Assembly: GCF_017877055.1 (NCBI RefSeq) | Contig: NZ_JAGIPG010000001.1 | Span: 124,001 to 188,000, forward strand | Reading direction: 5' to 3' | Origin: Neorhizobium galegae | GTDB taxonomy: Bacteria; Pseudomonadota; Alphaproteobacteria; Rhizobiales; Rhizobiaceae | Length of the DNA: 64,000 nucleotides | Part shown: piece by piece, positions 1 through 9,075 of the stretch | Position numbering within the stretch: position 1 is the stretch's first letter | How the letters are laid out: each line of letters starts with the position of its first letter | Translations under genes and position numbers: made by a program | Notes under the pieces: generated by a model | The model's database searches: none | What the model was told of the DNA's origin: nothing | The model's input: the letters and a program-made list of their open reading frames with translations, nothing else

Positions 1-1568
1 GGATCGGAATTGACGTCGGCGGCACCAATACGGATGCCGTGCTCATCGATGGCGAGAAGGTTCTCTCGGCCATCAAGTTTCCCACCACGTCGGACGTGAT
101 GCAGGGCGTGGTCAACGCGATCGGCCATGTGGTCGCCTCGCAGCCGCCGGGTTCGGCACCGGTCGATGCGGTGATGATCGGCACGACGCATTTCACCAAT
201 GCGGTGGTCGAGCGCGCCCGTCTCGATCGCGTCGCAGCGATCCGCATCGCCATGCCGGCCGGCGCCTCGTTGCCGCCGATGGTCGACTGGCCGGACGAGC
301 TGCGCGATGCCGTCGATCCGCTTTCCTTCATGGTGCATGGCGGCCATGAATATGACGGCCGTCCGCTGGTGCCGCTTGCAAAGGATGAAATCCGCGACGC
401 GGCAATGAAGATCCGTGATGCGGGCGTCGATTCGATCGGCATCACGGCGCTCTTTTCGCCGCTGACGGCGGAATGCGAGCTGGAGGCGGCGGAGATCGTT
501 CGTTCGATCATCCCGAATGCGCGCATCACGCTGTCCCATACGCTCGGCCGCATCGGCCTTCTGGAACGCGAGAATGTCACGCTGCTGAACGCGGCGCTGC
601 AGGGTCTCGGCCGCAAGACGATCGACGCCTTCAAGGATGCGCTGAAACAGGCCGGCATCGACGCTCCGTTCTATCTGACCCAGAACGACGGCACGGTGGT
701 GCTGGCGGACGTCGCTGCCGCCAACCCGGTCTACAGCTTTGCGTCCGGCCCGACCAATTCGATGCGCGGCGCAGCGTTCCTGACCGGCCTCAAGGAGGCC
801 ATGGTCATCGACGTCGGCGGCACGACCTCGGATGTCGGTTGCCTAGTCGGCGGTTTTCCGCGCGAAGCAAACAATGTCGTTGAAGTCGGCGGCGTGCGCA
901 CGCTGTTCCGCATGCCGGACCTGCTGCCGATGGCACTCGGCGGCGGCACGATCATTGACCCGGAAACCCGCAAGATCGGCCCGCGCTCGGTCGGCTACCG
1001 GATCACCGAAAAGGCGCTGGTCTTCGGCGGCGATACGCTGACCACGACGGACGTGGCGGTTGCCGCCGGCCTCGTCGAGATCGGCGACCGCGACCGGGTC
1101 AAGCATCTCGACAAGGCGCTGGTTGCCGACCTCCTGAAGCGCGTCGAGGCGATGGTGGAAGACGGCGTCGACCGGATGAAGACCTCGGCCGAAGGTGTCC
1201 AGTTGATCGCCGTCGGCGGTGGCGCCTTCCTGATCCCGGAAAAGCTCAAAGGTGCGAGCGAAGTGCTGCGCGTCGAACATGCCGGCGTGGCGAACGCGCT
1301 TGGTGCTGCGATGGCGCAGGTATCCGGCGAAGTCGACCAGGTGTTTTCCGGCATGTCGCGCGAAAAGGCGATTGCCGAAGCCGAGCGCATTGCCCGCGCC
1401 CGCGCCGTCGAAGCGGGTGCCAGCGCCGATACGATCGTGACGCTCGACACGGAAGATATTCCGATCGCCTATCTGCCGGGTGACTCCCGGCGGGTGCGGG
1501 TGCGGGTGGTCGGCGATATCGCCTTCATGAAGGACGAACAGAAGCGCGTGGCCGGGGCCTTGCGCTGA
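1..1568 (+). CDS. Hydantoinase/oxoprolinase family protein, 5' end missing
   Basis: The frame is open from base 3 and the start codon lies before the window. The first visible residues read IGIDVGGTNTDAVLIDG, the N-terminal nucleotide-binding loop of the HyuA/oxoprolinase A family (actin/Hsp70-like ATPase fold), so only a few residues are missing. A second glycine-rich loop (MVIDVGGTTSDVG) lies near codon 265. About 520 residues is the usual size of the short HyuA-type proteins, which in other genomes often sit beside a DUF917 partner; any partner here would lie outside the window. The family uses ATP to open hydantoin or oxoproline-like rings. The substrate cannot be read from the sequence. 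The gene ends at a shared convergent terminator facing the LacI-type regulator. Confidence 0.88.
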   Translation, partial: IGIDVGGTNTDAVLIDGEKVLSAIKFPTTSDVMQGVVNAIGHVVASQPPGSAPVDAVMIGTTHFTNAVVERARLDRVAAIRIAMPAGASLPPMVDWPDELRDAVDPLSFMVHGGHEYDGRPLVPLAKDEIRDAAMKIRDAGVDSIGITALFSPLTAECELEAAEIVRSIIPNARITLSHTLGRIGLLERENVTLLNAALQGLGRKTIDAFKDALKQAGIDAPFYLTQNDGTVVLADVAAANPVYSFASGPTNSMRGAAFLTGLKEAMVIDVGGTTSDVGCLVGGFPREANNVVEVGGVRTLFRMPDLLPMALGGGTIIDPETRKIGPRSVGYRITEKALVFGGDTLTTTDVAVAAGLVEIGDRDRVKHLDKALVADLLKRVEAMVEDGVDRMKTSAEGVQLIAVGGGAFLIPEKLKGASEVLRVEHAGVANALGAAMAQVSGEVDQVFSGMSREKAIAEAERIARARAVEAGASADTIVTLDTEDIPIAYLPGDSRRVRVRVVGDIAFMKDEQKRVAGALR

Positions 1569-1591
1569 ACCCCAACTCTCCTCCCAGGGAG

Positions 1592-1626
1592 AATCGGCGG
1601 GCTGGCTTGTTGCCGGCCCGCCGATT
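1592..1626. terminator. Bidirectional terminator between convergent genes
   Basis: The perfect 11-bp arms AATCGGCGGGC and GCCCGCCGATT enclose a 13-base loop. The hairpin lies between the stop of the hydantoinase gene and the stop of the convergent LacI-type gene. AT-rich ends on both sides fit a two-way terminator. Confidence 0.75.
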
Positions 1627-2736
1627 TCATTCTGGGTTGTCTGGCATCCTGTAGCTCGAAGACCGGACGATCAGTTCTCCGGGAAGCCGTTTGACCGTGA
1701 TCGGCCGGCCGGGATAACAGGACCCGTCCTCGATCATTCCGACGGCCACCGCGATGATCTCGTCGACGGGCTGGCGGAATGTGGTCAGTGCATAGTGGGG
1801 CCAGCTGGCCAGAGCGATATCGTCGAAGCCCGCGACTGCAATATCTTCGGGTACCCGCGATCCGGCCTCTTCCCTCAGTGCGTCGAGGCCACCTGCCGCG
1901 AGAATGTCGTTGGCGAAGAAGATCGCGTCCGCTCCGCCGCGATCGACGATTTCCAGCGCAGCCCGCCGGCCGGCCTCATAGCTATATTCGCCGGCATCGA
2001 CGCGGGCGCAAAGCACCATACCAAGCTCGGCAACGCGCGTCACGAAGGCGTTCTGTCTTTCGCGATTGGTGGTCGTGTGGCTGAGGCCGGACACGTAGGC
2101 GACGCGACGCCGGCCGGTCTCATAGAAATGGTCTGCGATCGCCCGGCTGCCCGCGACGTTGTCGCAGATGACGCAGCTTAAGTCCGCATCCTCGACGACG
2201 CGGTTGATCAGCAGGGCGGCGCGGCCCTCGGTTGCCCAGCGCAAGGTCTGGCCGGAGAGGATCGTGGCGGAAATAATGATCACCGCATCGACATTGTAGC
2301 GGCGCAGCGCCGAAAGCTGCTCTTCGAGGTTGGAGCCCTTGGTGATGTTGAAGAGCAGGCTCTGCAGCCCGACGCGCTGCAGGCTGCGGGAGAGCTTTTC
2401 GATGAGCGCGGGGTAGAAGGGGTTCTGCATGTCGGAGACGACGATGCCGACGATATTGGTGCGGCTCTTCGACAACATGCTGGCTATGGCGTTGGGGTGG
2501 TAATCCACCTCTTCTGCAAACTGCCTGATCCGGTTGCGCAGGTCCGGCGCGATGCTGGCGCCCGGCGTGAACGCGCGGGAGACCGCCGACTGGCTGACGC
2601 CGAGCATACGGGCGAGCTGGCGCGCGGTGATCGGCCGACGCTTCGCCTTGTCATCCGGTATCTCTGGCTTGTCCAAGAAACTCTCCAACTCCCTGCCGGC
2701 GGACGGCGCTGCTGTCGATACCTCCGGCGCAGTCAT
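1627..2736 (-). CDS. LacI-family transcriptional regulator
   Basis: This is a DNA-binding repressor or activator of the LacI/GalR family. The helix-turn-helix is at residues 41-56 (LARMLGVSQSAVSRAF), followed by the hinge region (NPxAIASMLSKSRTNIVGIV) and a periplasmic-binding-protein-like effector domain to the C terminus. Its N terminus is about 35 residues longer than usual if the ATG at 2736 is used, and no good ribosome site precedes that ATG. A TTG at 2676 preceded by GGAGAG would give a more typical length. It is divergent from the CoA-transferase operon, and a palindrome typical of LacI operators lies between them and recurs before the enolase/ABC operon. It is therefore probably the local regulator of both units. 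The effector is unknown. Confidence 0.92.
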   Translation of the reverse strand: MTAPEVSTAAPSAGRELESFLDKPEIPDDKAKRRPITARQLARMLGVSQSAVSRAFTPGASIAPDLRNRIRQFAEEVDYHPNAIASMLSKSRTNIVGIVVSDMQNPFYPALIEKLSRSLQRVGLQSLLFNITKGSNLEEQLSALRRYNVDAVIIISATILSGQTLRWATEGRAALLINRVVEDADLSCVICDNVAGSRAIADHFYETGRRRVAYVSGLSHTTTNRERQNAFVTRVAELGMVLCARVDAGEYSYEAGRRAALEIVDRGGADAIFFANDILAAGGLDALREEAGSRVPEDIAVAGFDDIALASWPHYALTTFRQPVDEIIAVAVGMIEDGSCYPGRPITVKRLPGELIVRSSSYRMPDNPE

Positions 2737-2767
2737 GGATCAATATCATCAAATGCGTATCCGTGTC

Positions 2768-2783
2768 TTGCATCCGTATGCAA
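2768..2783. promoter_or_regulatory. Probable LacI-type operator 1
   Basis: TTGCATCCGTATGCAA has 6-bp inverted arms around a 4-bp centre. It lies 46 bp before the CoA-transferase start, in the divergent region with the LacI gene. Its left arm TTGCAT could serve as a -35 hexamer, with a weak TAGTCT 17 bp downstream. The same 16-mer, as its reverse complement, occurs at 6127-6142. Confidence 0.72.
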
Positions 2784-2828
2784 TGGCGTCTAGTCTTTGT
2801 TTCAGGATCGGGAGGAGAGCCGTCGATC

Positions 2829-5237
2829 ATGCTTTTGAAGGAAATGGCTGAGCCGGGTGTCTCGGCCGTGGACGATCTTCGCGTGCTGGATTTGTCCGAC
2901 ACGCTTTCAGGCCAATACTGCGCGCGACTTCTGGCGGACTACGGCGCGGAAGTCATTCTCGTTGAGCCGCCGGGGGGATCGGCGATCAGGCGAATGCCGC
3001 CGTTCTCAATGAACGATCCGGAACTGTCCCTGTCGTTCTGGCATCTGAACACCGGTAAGAGGTCCGTCATCCTGGACCGGTCGACGGAGGCCGGGCGGGA
3101 GGAACTGAAGGCGCTGATCGCTGGCGCGGATGTCGTTATTCCGCCTGCGGACCTCACGTTCAAAGAAGTCGCGGACATCAATCCGCGCTGCATCACCGCT
3201 TCCATCACCCCTTTCGGAACGGACGGGCCTCTTGCCGATTGGAAGGGGCCGGAGATCGTGCTGCAGGCACTTTCCGGAATGATGTACAACAACGGCCAGA
3301 TCGGCCGCGAACCCCTCTACGGCGTCGGCGATCGGGCATCCTATGCCGCAGGGCTCGCCGCCTATATTGGCGTGATCACCGCTCTCATTGCCCGCCGCAC
3401 GACCGGGCTTGGTCAGGCTGTGCGGGTGGACTCGGCCGAGACGGCAGCATCGATGTGTTTCCCCTATGTGCTGCGCCATATCTACAACGGCTCCGTCCAC
3501 AGCCGACGGGACCAGACGATCCCGGCAGGGCAGGTGAAATGCCGTGACAGCTGGGTCTGCATCTGGATCTACAACCATCGCTGGGAAGCTCTCTGCGCGG
3601 CACTGGATCTGCGAGAAATTCAGCACGATCCCCGCTTCGCCGATCCGGCCCCGCGCCGGCAGCACTGGGATGTGCTCTACGAGATCATCCAGGCGAAGGT
3701 CGCGGAGATGGACGCGGAGGATCTGGTCGACCGGCTGCAGCGCGCCCAGATCATCGCGGCCAAGGCCTATCGTCCCGCCGAACAGATCCGCAACGGCCAC
3801 CTCACCGCCCGCCATTATTGGGAGACGGTCGACGGCCGGCTCATTCTTGGGCCACCCTTCCGGATGAGCGCGACACCTCGCAGGGTGCGAGGCGGAGCGC
3901 CCCTTCCTGGCGAGGCGGAGGGGCGGATTGCACCGCGACGAACCGAGCCGCTCGAGACGCCAAAACCGGCCGCGTCCGGCCGGCCGCCGCTCGAGGGGCT
4001 GCGGGTGATCGAGATTACCACCGCCTGGGCCGGACCTATGGCCGGGCGGGTGCTTGCTTATTTCGGGGCCGAGTCCATTCACGTGGAATCGCCCAACCGG
4101 GTGAATTCCTGGCGGTTGAACAAGGAAAGGCCGAACCCGATCAATTTTCCGGGCGGCGAGCCGGGTGAGCGGCCCTTCGACCGCTCTTTCCTCTTCAATT
4201 CCCAGAACGTCAACAAGCTGTCCTGCATCCTCAACCTGAAGACCGAGGAAGGGCGAAAGACACTGGAACGGCTGGTCGCCAGGGCCGATGTGCTGATCTG
4301 CAATTTCCGGCCCGGCACGCTTGCAAAACTCGGGTTGGACTACGGGCGGCTTTCGGCGATCAAGCCGGATATCATCGTCGCGGAGCTTCCCGCCTTCGGG
4401 CGGGACGGGCCGATGTCGGGATATGCGGCGCTTGGCCCGACCATGGAAATGGCGACCGGAATGTCGGCGATGATGGGTTATCCGGACGGGCAGCCGGAAA
4501 ACAGCGGGCCTTCCTATCTCGACCCGATCGGCGGGTTCAATGCCGCGGCGGCGATCCTGACGGCGCTCTACTGGCGCCAGCGCACCGGCGGCGGCCAATA
4601 TGTCGAGGTGCCGCAGGTCGAGGCGGCGATGCAGTTCATCGGAGCGGAACTGCTTTTGGCGGCCGAGACAGGAAAAGACCCGGTGCCGAACGGAAACCGG
4701 CTCGCGGGCATGGCGCCGCACGGCGCCTTTCCGGCCCTCGGGGAAGACCAGTGGGTCGTCATCGCAGCGCAGGATCAGGCGCAGTGGCGGGCATTGTGCG
4801 GAGCGATCGGTATGCCGCAGATCGCCCTCGACCCGCGTTTTGCGACGCTCGAGGCGCGCCGGCGGGACGAGGATGCGTTGGCGGAAATCCTTTCGGATTG
4901 GACGCGCGGCCGCGACAAGCACGATATCGCCCGGTTGCTCCAGGGCAGGGGAGTTGCCGCGGCTCCGGTCAACGATGCTGGCGATCTGGCACGCAGCGAC
5001 TATCTTGCTCATCGCCGGTTCTTCACCGAACTCGAACATCCGGATGCCGGATTGCACCCCCATCCCGGCTTGCCGATTCACTTGAGCCGGACACCGGGAG
5101 GGCAGCGCAGGCCGGCGCCTCAGTTCGGCGGCCATAACCGGTTCGTGCTCGAGGGGATCCTGGCGCTGCCGCCGGAAGAGGTCGCCCGCATCATGGCCAG
5201 CGATGCGATGACCACTGTTCCCTTTCCGGATGGATAG
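2829..5237 (+). CDS. Fused double CoA-transferase, class III (CaiB/BaiF)
   Basis: This 802-residue protein contains two CaiB/BaiF domains in tandem, at about residues 15-375 and 395-785, joined by a Pro/Arg-rich linker. Class III CoA-transferases move CoA between carboxylic acids and are normally single-domain dimers of about 400 residues. Each half shows the family start (LRVLDLSDTLSGQYCARLLADYGAEV and LRVIEITTAWAGPMAGRVLAYFGAES). The position usually held by Asp or Glu in the 'GQ-V-V' strand motif holds Glu in the second half (EVPQVEAA). The ATG at 2829 follows GGAGGAGAG and excludes a longer frame that runs through the operator. The next gene starts within a few bases of the stop, so the two form an operon. 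The product probably activates an organic acid as its CoA ester. The acid is unknown. Confidence 0.9.
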   Translation: MLLKEMAEPGVSAVDDLRVLDLSDTLSGQYCARLLADYGAEVILVEPPGGSAIRRMPPFSMNDPELSLSFWHLNTGKRSVILDRSTEAGREELKALIAGADVVIPPADLTFKEVADINPRCITASITPFGTDGPLADWKGPEIVLQALSGMMYNNGQIGREPLYGVGDRASYAAGLAAYIGVITALIARRTTGLGQAVRVDSAETAASMCFPYVLRHIYNGSVHSRRDQTIPAGQVKCRDSWVCIWIYNHRWEALCAALDLREIQHDPRFADPAPRRQHWDVLYEIIQAKVAEMDAEDLVDRLQRAQIIAAKAYRPAEQIRNGHLTARHYWETVDGRLILGPPFRMSATPRRVRGGAPLPGEAEGRIAPRRTEPLETPKPAASGRPPLEGLRVIEITTAWAGPMAGRVLAYFGAESIHVESPNRVNSWRLNKERPNPINFPGGEPGERPFDRSFLFNSQNVNKLSCILNLKTEEGRKTLERLVARADVLICNFRPGTLAKLGLDYGRLSAIKPDIIVAELPAFGRDGPMSGYAALGPTMEMATGMSAMMGYPDGQPENSGPSYLDPIGGFNAAAAILTALYWRQRTGGGQYVEVPQVEAAMQFIGAELLLAAETGKDPVPNGNRLAGMAPHGAFPALGEDQWVVIAAQDQAQWRALCGAIGMPQIALDPRFATLEARRRDEDALAEILSDWTRGRDKHDIARLLQGRGVAAAPVNDAGDLARSDYLAHRRFFTELEHPDAGLHPHPGLPIHLSRTPGGQRRPAPQFGGHNRFVLEGILALPPEEVARIMASDAMTTVPFPDG

Positions 5238-5241
5238 ATCG

Positions 5242-6072
5242 ATGACATCAGAGACAGAAACGCTCTTTCCGCGCAGCCTGGTCGTCGATATCCGCCTCGA
5301 CGACGACCCGCGATACAAGGGCAGCATTCACGACGATGCGGTGGCGCGGGCGCGGGGTTACAAAGCGGCACTGGTTCCCGGTGCTTTCGTCTATGGCCAT
5401 ATGGGCCGGGTGGCGGTGGAGGCCTGGGGTCTCGCCTGGCTGGAACGCGGCGGCATGGGCGCCAGTTTCCGGCGTCCCGTCTACAATGGCGACCGATTGA
5501 CGTTCAGTGCGTCGGCGCTTTCGGGCGATGCCGAAATGCGCAGGTCCGCCGTCGTCGTCGCAAATGGGGATGGTGAGGAGGTTGCGAGTGGCTGGATCGG
5601 CCTGCCGGACCTGTCACCGTCGCTTCCGGACCTTTCAGCCTTCGCGGTGTTGCCGCGTCCTGATCCGCCGCCAGCAGTCGCAATCGGCCGGCTTACACCC
5701 GGAACGCCGTTGACAACCGCCGACAGGCTGCTGACCGAAGAGGAATTCAGGCGATCTCTCTCTGCCTTCGACGAGCAGCATGCCCTGCATGCAAGAGACG
5801 GGATCGTGCACCCGGGATGCCTGATGCGGCTCGCCATGGGCGATACGCACAACAGTTTCCGGTTCCCATCCGCAATCGTGCTGACGGCAGTCGAAGCACA
5901 GCATTTCGGGGTCGTTCATCCGGGAGAGAGGCTGGCGACGGTCGGCACGGTAGCGGACATCTGGGTCAGGAACGGCAAGTATTATTTCCAGAGCGAGGAG
6001 TTTCTACGCGCCGATGGGTGTCTCGTGGCGCGCTTTCTGCGGACGCAGATCTACGGCTACGAAAACACCTAG
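5242..6072 (+). CDS. MaoC-like double-hotdog hydratase/dehydratase-like protein
   Basis: About 276 residues with two hotdog-like halves, as in MaoC-type and mesaconyl-CoA hydratase-like enzymes that hydrate enoyl-CoA esters. The first half holds YKAALVPGAFVYGHMGRVAVEAWG, where the hydratase-type helix is expected; the second half ends in VVHPGERLATVGTV. An ATG at 5230 would overlap the previous stop, and the ATG at 5242 starts 4 bp after it. Either is possible, and the coupling shows a tight operon with the CoA-transferase. In this context it probably acts on the CoA ester made by its neighbour. Assignment is by fold pattern and position; catalytic residues were not confirmed. Confidence 0.72.
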   Translation: MTSETETLFPRSLVVDIRLDDDPRYKGSIHDDAVARARGYKAALVPGAFVYGHMGRVAVEAWGLAWLERGGMGASFRRPVYNGDRLTFSASALSGDAEMRRSAVVVANGDGEEVASGWIGLPDLSPSLPDLSAFAVLPRPDPPPAVAIGRLTPGTPLTTADRLLTEEEFRRSLSAFDEQHALHARDGIVHPGCLMRLAMGDTHNSFRFPSAIVLTAVEAQHFGVVHPGERLATVGTVADIWVRNGKYYFQSEEFLRADGCLVARFLRTQIYGYENT

Positions 6073-6126
6073 GAGTGGGCTGTGCAGGCCTTTTCGGGCT
6101 GGTCTGAAATTTAACGGTAAAGTTGC

Positions 6127-6142
6127 TTGCATACGGATGCAA
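6127..6142. promoter_or_regulatory. Probable LacI-type operator 2
   Basis: TTGCATACGGATGCAA is the exact reverse complement of the palindrome at 2768-2783. It lies between the hotdog gene and the enolase/ABC unit, so the second unit probably has its own regulated promoter under the same regulator. Confidence 0.72.
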
Positions 6143-6212
6143 AGTAAGTGATGCTTCGGTTGGAGGACGGGTGCTTTCAAAGTGCCCGATAAAAAGAGGG
6201 AGGATTTCGAGG

Positions 6213-6297
6213 ATGTCAGAGATGCGGCCTTTGAGCGCCTAGCCTTGCCGGCCCCCGCCGGCGGGTTTTAGCGGCCCCATGGGGCAATCTTTTTCCA
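6213..6297 (+). promoter_or_regulatory. Possible attenuator leader: mini-ORF followed by two hairpins
   Basis: Downstream of operator 2 and before the enolase gene there is a nine-codon ORF (6213-6242, MSEMRPLSA) preceded by GGGAGG. It is followed by GCCGGC-CCCC-GCCGGC with GGGTTTT (6247-6269), then by the palindrome GCCCCATGGGGC with a T-rich run (6274-6295). Both look like intrinsic terminators placed inside the transcribed leader. This could be transcription attenuation or a chance arrangement. The mini-ORF has no obvious run of regulatory codons. Confidence 0.4.
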
Positions 6298-6316
6298 GAT
6301 TTGTGGATACCTAATC

Positions 6317-7429
6317 GTGCCAGTGCCGACGACGATCAAATCAGTCGAAGCTTTTCAGGTCATGTGGGAGCCGAACGAACCGCCGGGGCGCCGAAGCGCC
6401 ATCGTGCGGGTGACGACGGTGGAGGGCATTGTCGGTCACGGCGAGGCATCGCCGATGATGGGCGGCGAGCATTCGCTTGGCGTCGTCAGGGATTTCGCGC
6501 CGTCGCTCATCGGTGCCGATGCACTCGATCACGCGGTGCTCTACGACAAGCTTCTGCATAAATATGTGAAGCTCGGGCCGGAAGGCGCTGTGACCGGGGC
6601 GCTGGCGGCGCTCGATATCGCGCTCTGGGACATCCGGGGCAAGGTCTTCAACCAGCCGATCTACAAACTGCTCGGCGGCGCCTGGCGCACCGAACTGCCC
6701 TTCTATTCCTCGATCGGCGGCAATGCCGGCCGCACCCTGGAGGAGACCGTGAAGGCGGTCGAGGCACGCTGGAAATCGGAAACGCCGGCGGCGATCAAGA
6801 TTCGCTGGGATGGCGACCGCACCCGGCAGGACTACGACATTCCCGGAGATATCGCCAAGGCGAAGGCGGTTCGCAAGCTGGTCGGCGACGACTTCCCGCT
6901 CGCCTTCGATGCCAACAATCAATATTCGGTCGGCGGTGCGATCCGGGTCGGCCGGGCTTTGGAGGAGCTCGGCTACATCTGGTTCGAGGAGCCGGTACAG
7001 CACTACAACGTCCGCGCCATGGGAGAAGTGGCGCAGCGGCTCGACATCACCGTTTCGGCGGCCGAGCAGACCTACACCACGCAGGCGGTGGTCGACATGA
7101 TCAATGCCGGCGTGCGGATGGTGCAGCCGGACATCATCAAGATGGGTGGCATTACCGGCCTGATGCAATGCGCCGCGATCTGCTTTGCGCACGGCGTCGA
7201 ACTCGTACCCCACCAGACCCAGCCGACGATCGCCCACACGGCCAACCTGCAGGTGCTGGCGACGCTGATGCACAATACCAAACCGGCCGAATTCGCCGAT
7301 CCGTCGGCACGGATGCACGTGGCCTTCGAGAACCCGCCAAAGCCTGAAAACGGCAAGTTCAAGGTGCCGGGAGGGCCGGGCCTGGGACTCATGATCAAGG
7401 ATGCCGAGTTGGACAAGCGGCGAACGTAA
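6317..7429 (+). CDS. Mandelate racemase/muconate lactonizing enzyme family protein
   Basis: This 370-residue enolase-superfamily enzyme has an N-terminal capping domain (GEASPMMGGE) and a TIM-barrel with the expected acidic metal ligands in order: LAFDANN, WFEEPV and SAAEQ. A KIR motif (AIKIRWDGD, near residue 160) holds the position of the catalytic KxK/KxR pair, and VPHQTQPT supplies a C-terminal His. These enzymes remove the proton next to a carboxylate, giving dehydration, racemisation or cycloisomerisation of acid sugars or similar acids. The GTG at 6317 has no clear ribosome site, so translation may depend on the leader upstream. It is the first gene of an operon with an ABC importer, which suggests that the imported compound is its substrate. 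Confidence 0.88.
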   Translation: MPVPTTIKSVEAFQVMWEPNEPPGRRSAIVRVTTVEGIVGHGEASPMMGGEHSLGVVRDFAPSLIGADALDHAVLYDKLLHKYVKLGPEGAVTGALAALDIALWDIRGKVFNQPIYKLLGGAWRTELPFYSSIGGNAGRTLEETVKAVEARWKSETPAAIKIRWDGDRTRQDYDIPGDIAKAKAVRKLVGDDFPLAFDANNQYSVGGAIRVGRALEELGYIWFEEPVQHYNVRAMGEVAQRLDITVSAAEQTYTTQAVVDMINAGVRMVQPDIIKMGGITGLMQCAAICFAHGVELVPHQTQPTIAHTANLQVLATLMHNTKPAEFADPSARMHVAFENPPKPENGKFKVPGGPGLGLMIKDAELDKRRT

Positions 7430-7449
7430 CTTGTCTTTGGGAGGAGATG

Positions 7450-9048
7450 ATGAACGTGAACAGAAGAGAATTCCTGGAGCTCGCCGCTGCGGCGACGGCT
7501 CTCAGCGTAGTCGGAACAGGCGCGGCCCGCGCAGCGTCGAGCGCCGACGTGGTGCGGATCGGCATTGCCGCCAACGGGCCGCGCACCAGCGATCCGAACC
7601 AGACGACGCAGGGCTCCGACAACTGGGCCACCGAACAGATCTACGAACAGCTGGTGCGCCCCGAAGACGGTGATTTCGCCACGACGCCGGACAAGTACGT
7701 GCCGACGCTGGCGACCGAATGGTCCGCATCGCCGGATGCGAAGACCTGGACCTTCAAGCTTCGCCAGGGCGTCCAGTTCCACAAGGGTTACGGCGAGATG
7801 ACGTCGGACGACGTGGTCTTTTCCTTCAAGCGGGCTATCACCGACGGCACCAACAAGACGATCATGGCGAATGTCGCCGACGTGGTCGCCAAGGGTCCTT
7901 ACGAGGTTGCTGTCCAGCTCAAGTCTCCGGACGTGAATTTCCTCGGCACGACGGGCTTTTCCAACAATACCTCGATCGTCTCCAAGAAGGCTTTCGACAA
8001 GATCGGCGCGGAAAAATTCATGACCGACGCGGTTGGCACCGGTCCCTACGAGCTCACCCGTTTCGACGCGGAATGGGGCACGGCGATGAAACGTCACGAG
8101 GGTTACTGGGGCCAGAAGGCCAAGATCGCCGGCGTGGAATGCGTCTATATTGCCGATACCACGGCCCGGACGCTGGCGCTCCTTTCCGGCGACGTCGATC
8201 TGATCGAGGCGGTGCGTGCGCCCGGCTGGGTGGATTCCATGTTGCAACGCGATCCAACCTTGCAGTTCGACATGACGATACCGGGATCCTTCAACACGCT
8301 GCACATCAACCTGACCCGCAAGCCTTTCGACAACCTGAAAGTCCGCCAGGCTATCATGTATGCGATCGATCGGCAGGCGGTCGCCGATGCCCTCAAGCCG
8401 ATGGGTGGTTTCATGGCCGGATTGCAGCCGGATTTCTTCCCCGCCGGTTTCAAGACCGCCGATCTGCCGCCGGAACTGCAATATAAATACGATCCGAAGA
8501 AGGCGAAGGCGCTGCTGGCCGAGGCGGGTTTCCCGAACGGCTTCGATTTCGACAGCAATTGCAGCCAGCGCGAGGACTATTCCTCGACCATGCTGATCGT
8601 GCAGGAACAACTTCGCGCCGTCGGATTGCGCATGAACCTGAAGATCGGCGACCACACGGCCTATCATGCCGACAATCGCAGCGACAAGAACACCCTTGCC
8701 ATGCATTCGTCGAGCTACCCGCCGATCCCGACGCAGCTCTATTTCCAGCAGCTTTCGTCGAAATCGGAAGTGAAGTCCGACGGCAAGGGTGGTGGCAATT
8801 ACAGCCACTACGGGACCGCCATGCCGGGGATCGATGCGCTGCTCGACAAGGCGTTGATGGCAACCGACTACAAGACCTATGTCGATACCTGCAAGCAGAT
8901 CGAGCTGCAGGTGCTGCGCGACCTGCCCTTGATCGGGCTTTCCACCCTGTCCTTCACCGTGGCTCGCAATGCGCGGCTGGACATGGGCTACAAGGTCAAG
9001 AGCGGTTACGCCCGTTGGCGTTTCCATCGCGCCACGAAAAAAGCCTGA
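7450..9048 (+). CDS. ABC transporter substrate-binding protein, peptide/nickel family, Tat signal
   Basis: About 532 residues of the SBP_bac_5 family (DppA/OppA/NikA-like), which captures peptides, oligosaccharides or other solutes in the periplasm. The N terminus NRREFLELAAAATALS followed by GAARA is a twin-arginine signal, so export is probably by Tat. The family landmarks EQIYEQLVRPEDG and LRQGVQFHKG are present. The ATG at 7450 follows GGGAGGAG. It precedes two permease and two ATPase genes that complete the importer and follows the enolase-superfamily gene. The ligand may be an acidic or sugar-derived compound, but nothing in the sequence fixes it. Confidence 0.92.
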   Translation: MNVNRREFLELAAAATALSVVGTGAARAASSADVVRIGIAANGPRTSDPNQTTQGSDNWATEQIYEQLVRPEDGDFATTPDKYVPTLATEWSASPDAKTWTFKLRQGVQFHKGYGEMTSDDVVFSFKRAITDGTNKTIMANVADVVAKGPYEVAVQLKSPDVNFLGTTGFSNNTSIVSKKAFDKIGAEKFMTDAVGTGPYELTRFDAEWGTAMKRHEGYWGQKAKIAGVECVYIADTTARTLALLSGDVDLIEAVRAPGWVDSMLQRDPTLQFDMTIPGSFNTLHINLTRKPFDNLKVRQAIMYAIDRQAVADALKPMGGFMAGLQPDFFPAGFKTADLPPELQYKYDPKKAKALLAEAGFPNGFDFDSNCSQREDYSSTMLIVQEQLRAVGLRMNLKIGDHTAYHADNRSDKNTLAMHSSSYPPIPTQLYFQQLSSKSEVKSDGKGGGNYSHYGTAMPGIDALLDKALMATDYKTYVDTCKQIELQVLRDLPLIGLSTLSFTVARNARLDMGYKVKSGYARWRFHRATKKA

Positions 9049-9075
9049 CGGCTTCAAAACACGGGTGACAGGCCA

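Noticed and set aside
2763-2828. Longer N terminus for the CoA-transferase
   Set aside because: It would run through the operator and promoter; the ATG at 2829 has a strong ribosome site and matches the family start.
3006-5327. 773-residue frame on the minus strand
   Set aside because: It lies antisense to the double CoA-transferase, is rich in Arg/Gly/Pro and shows no domain. It is a GC-rich shadow frame.
7072-9057. 661-residue frame on the minus strand
   Set aside because: It lies opposite the enolase and binding-protein genes and has no recognisable motif; the plus-strand genes explain the DNA.
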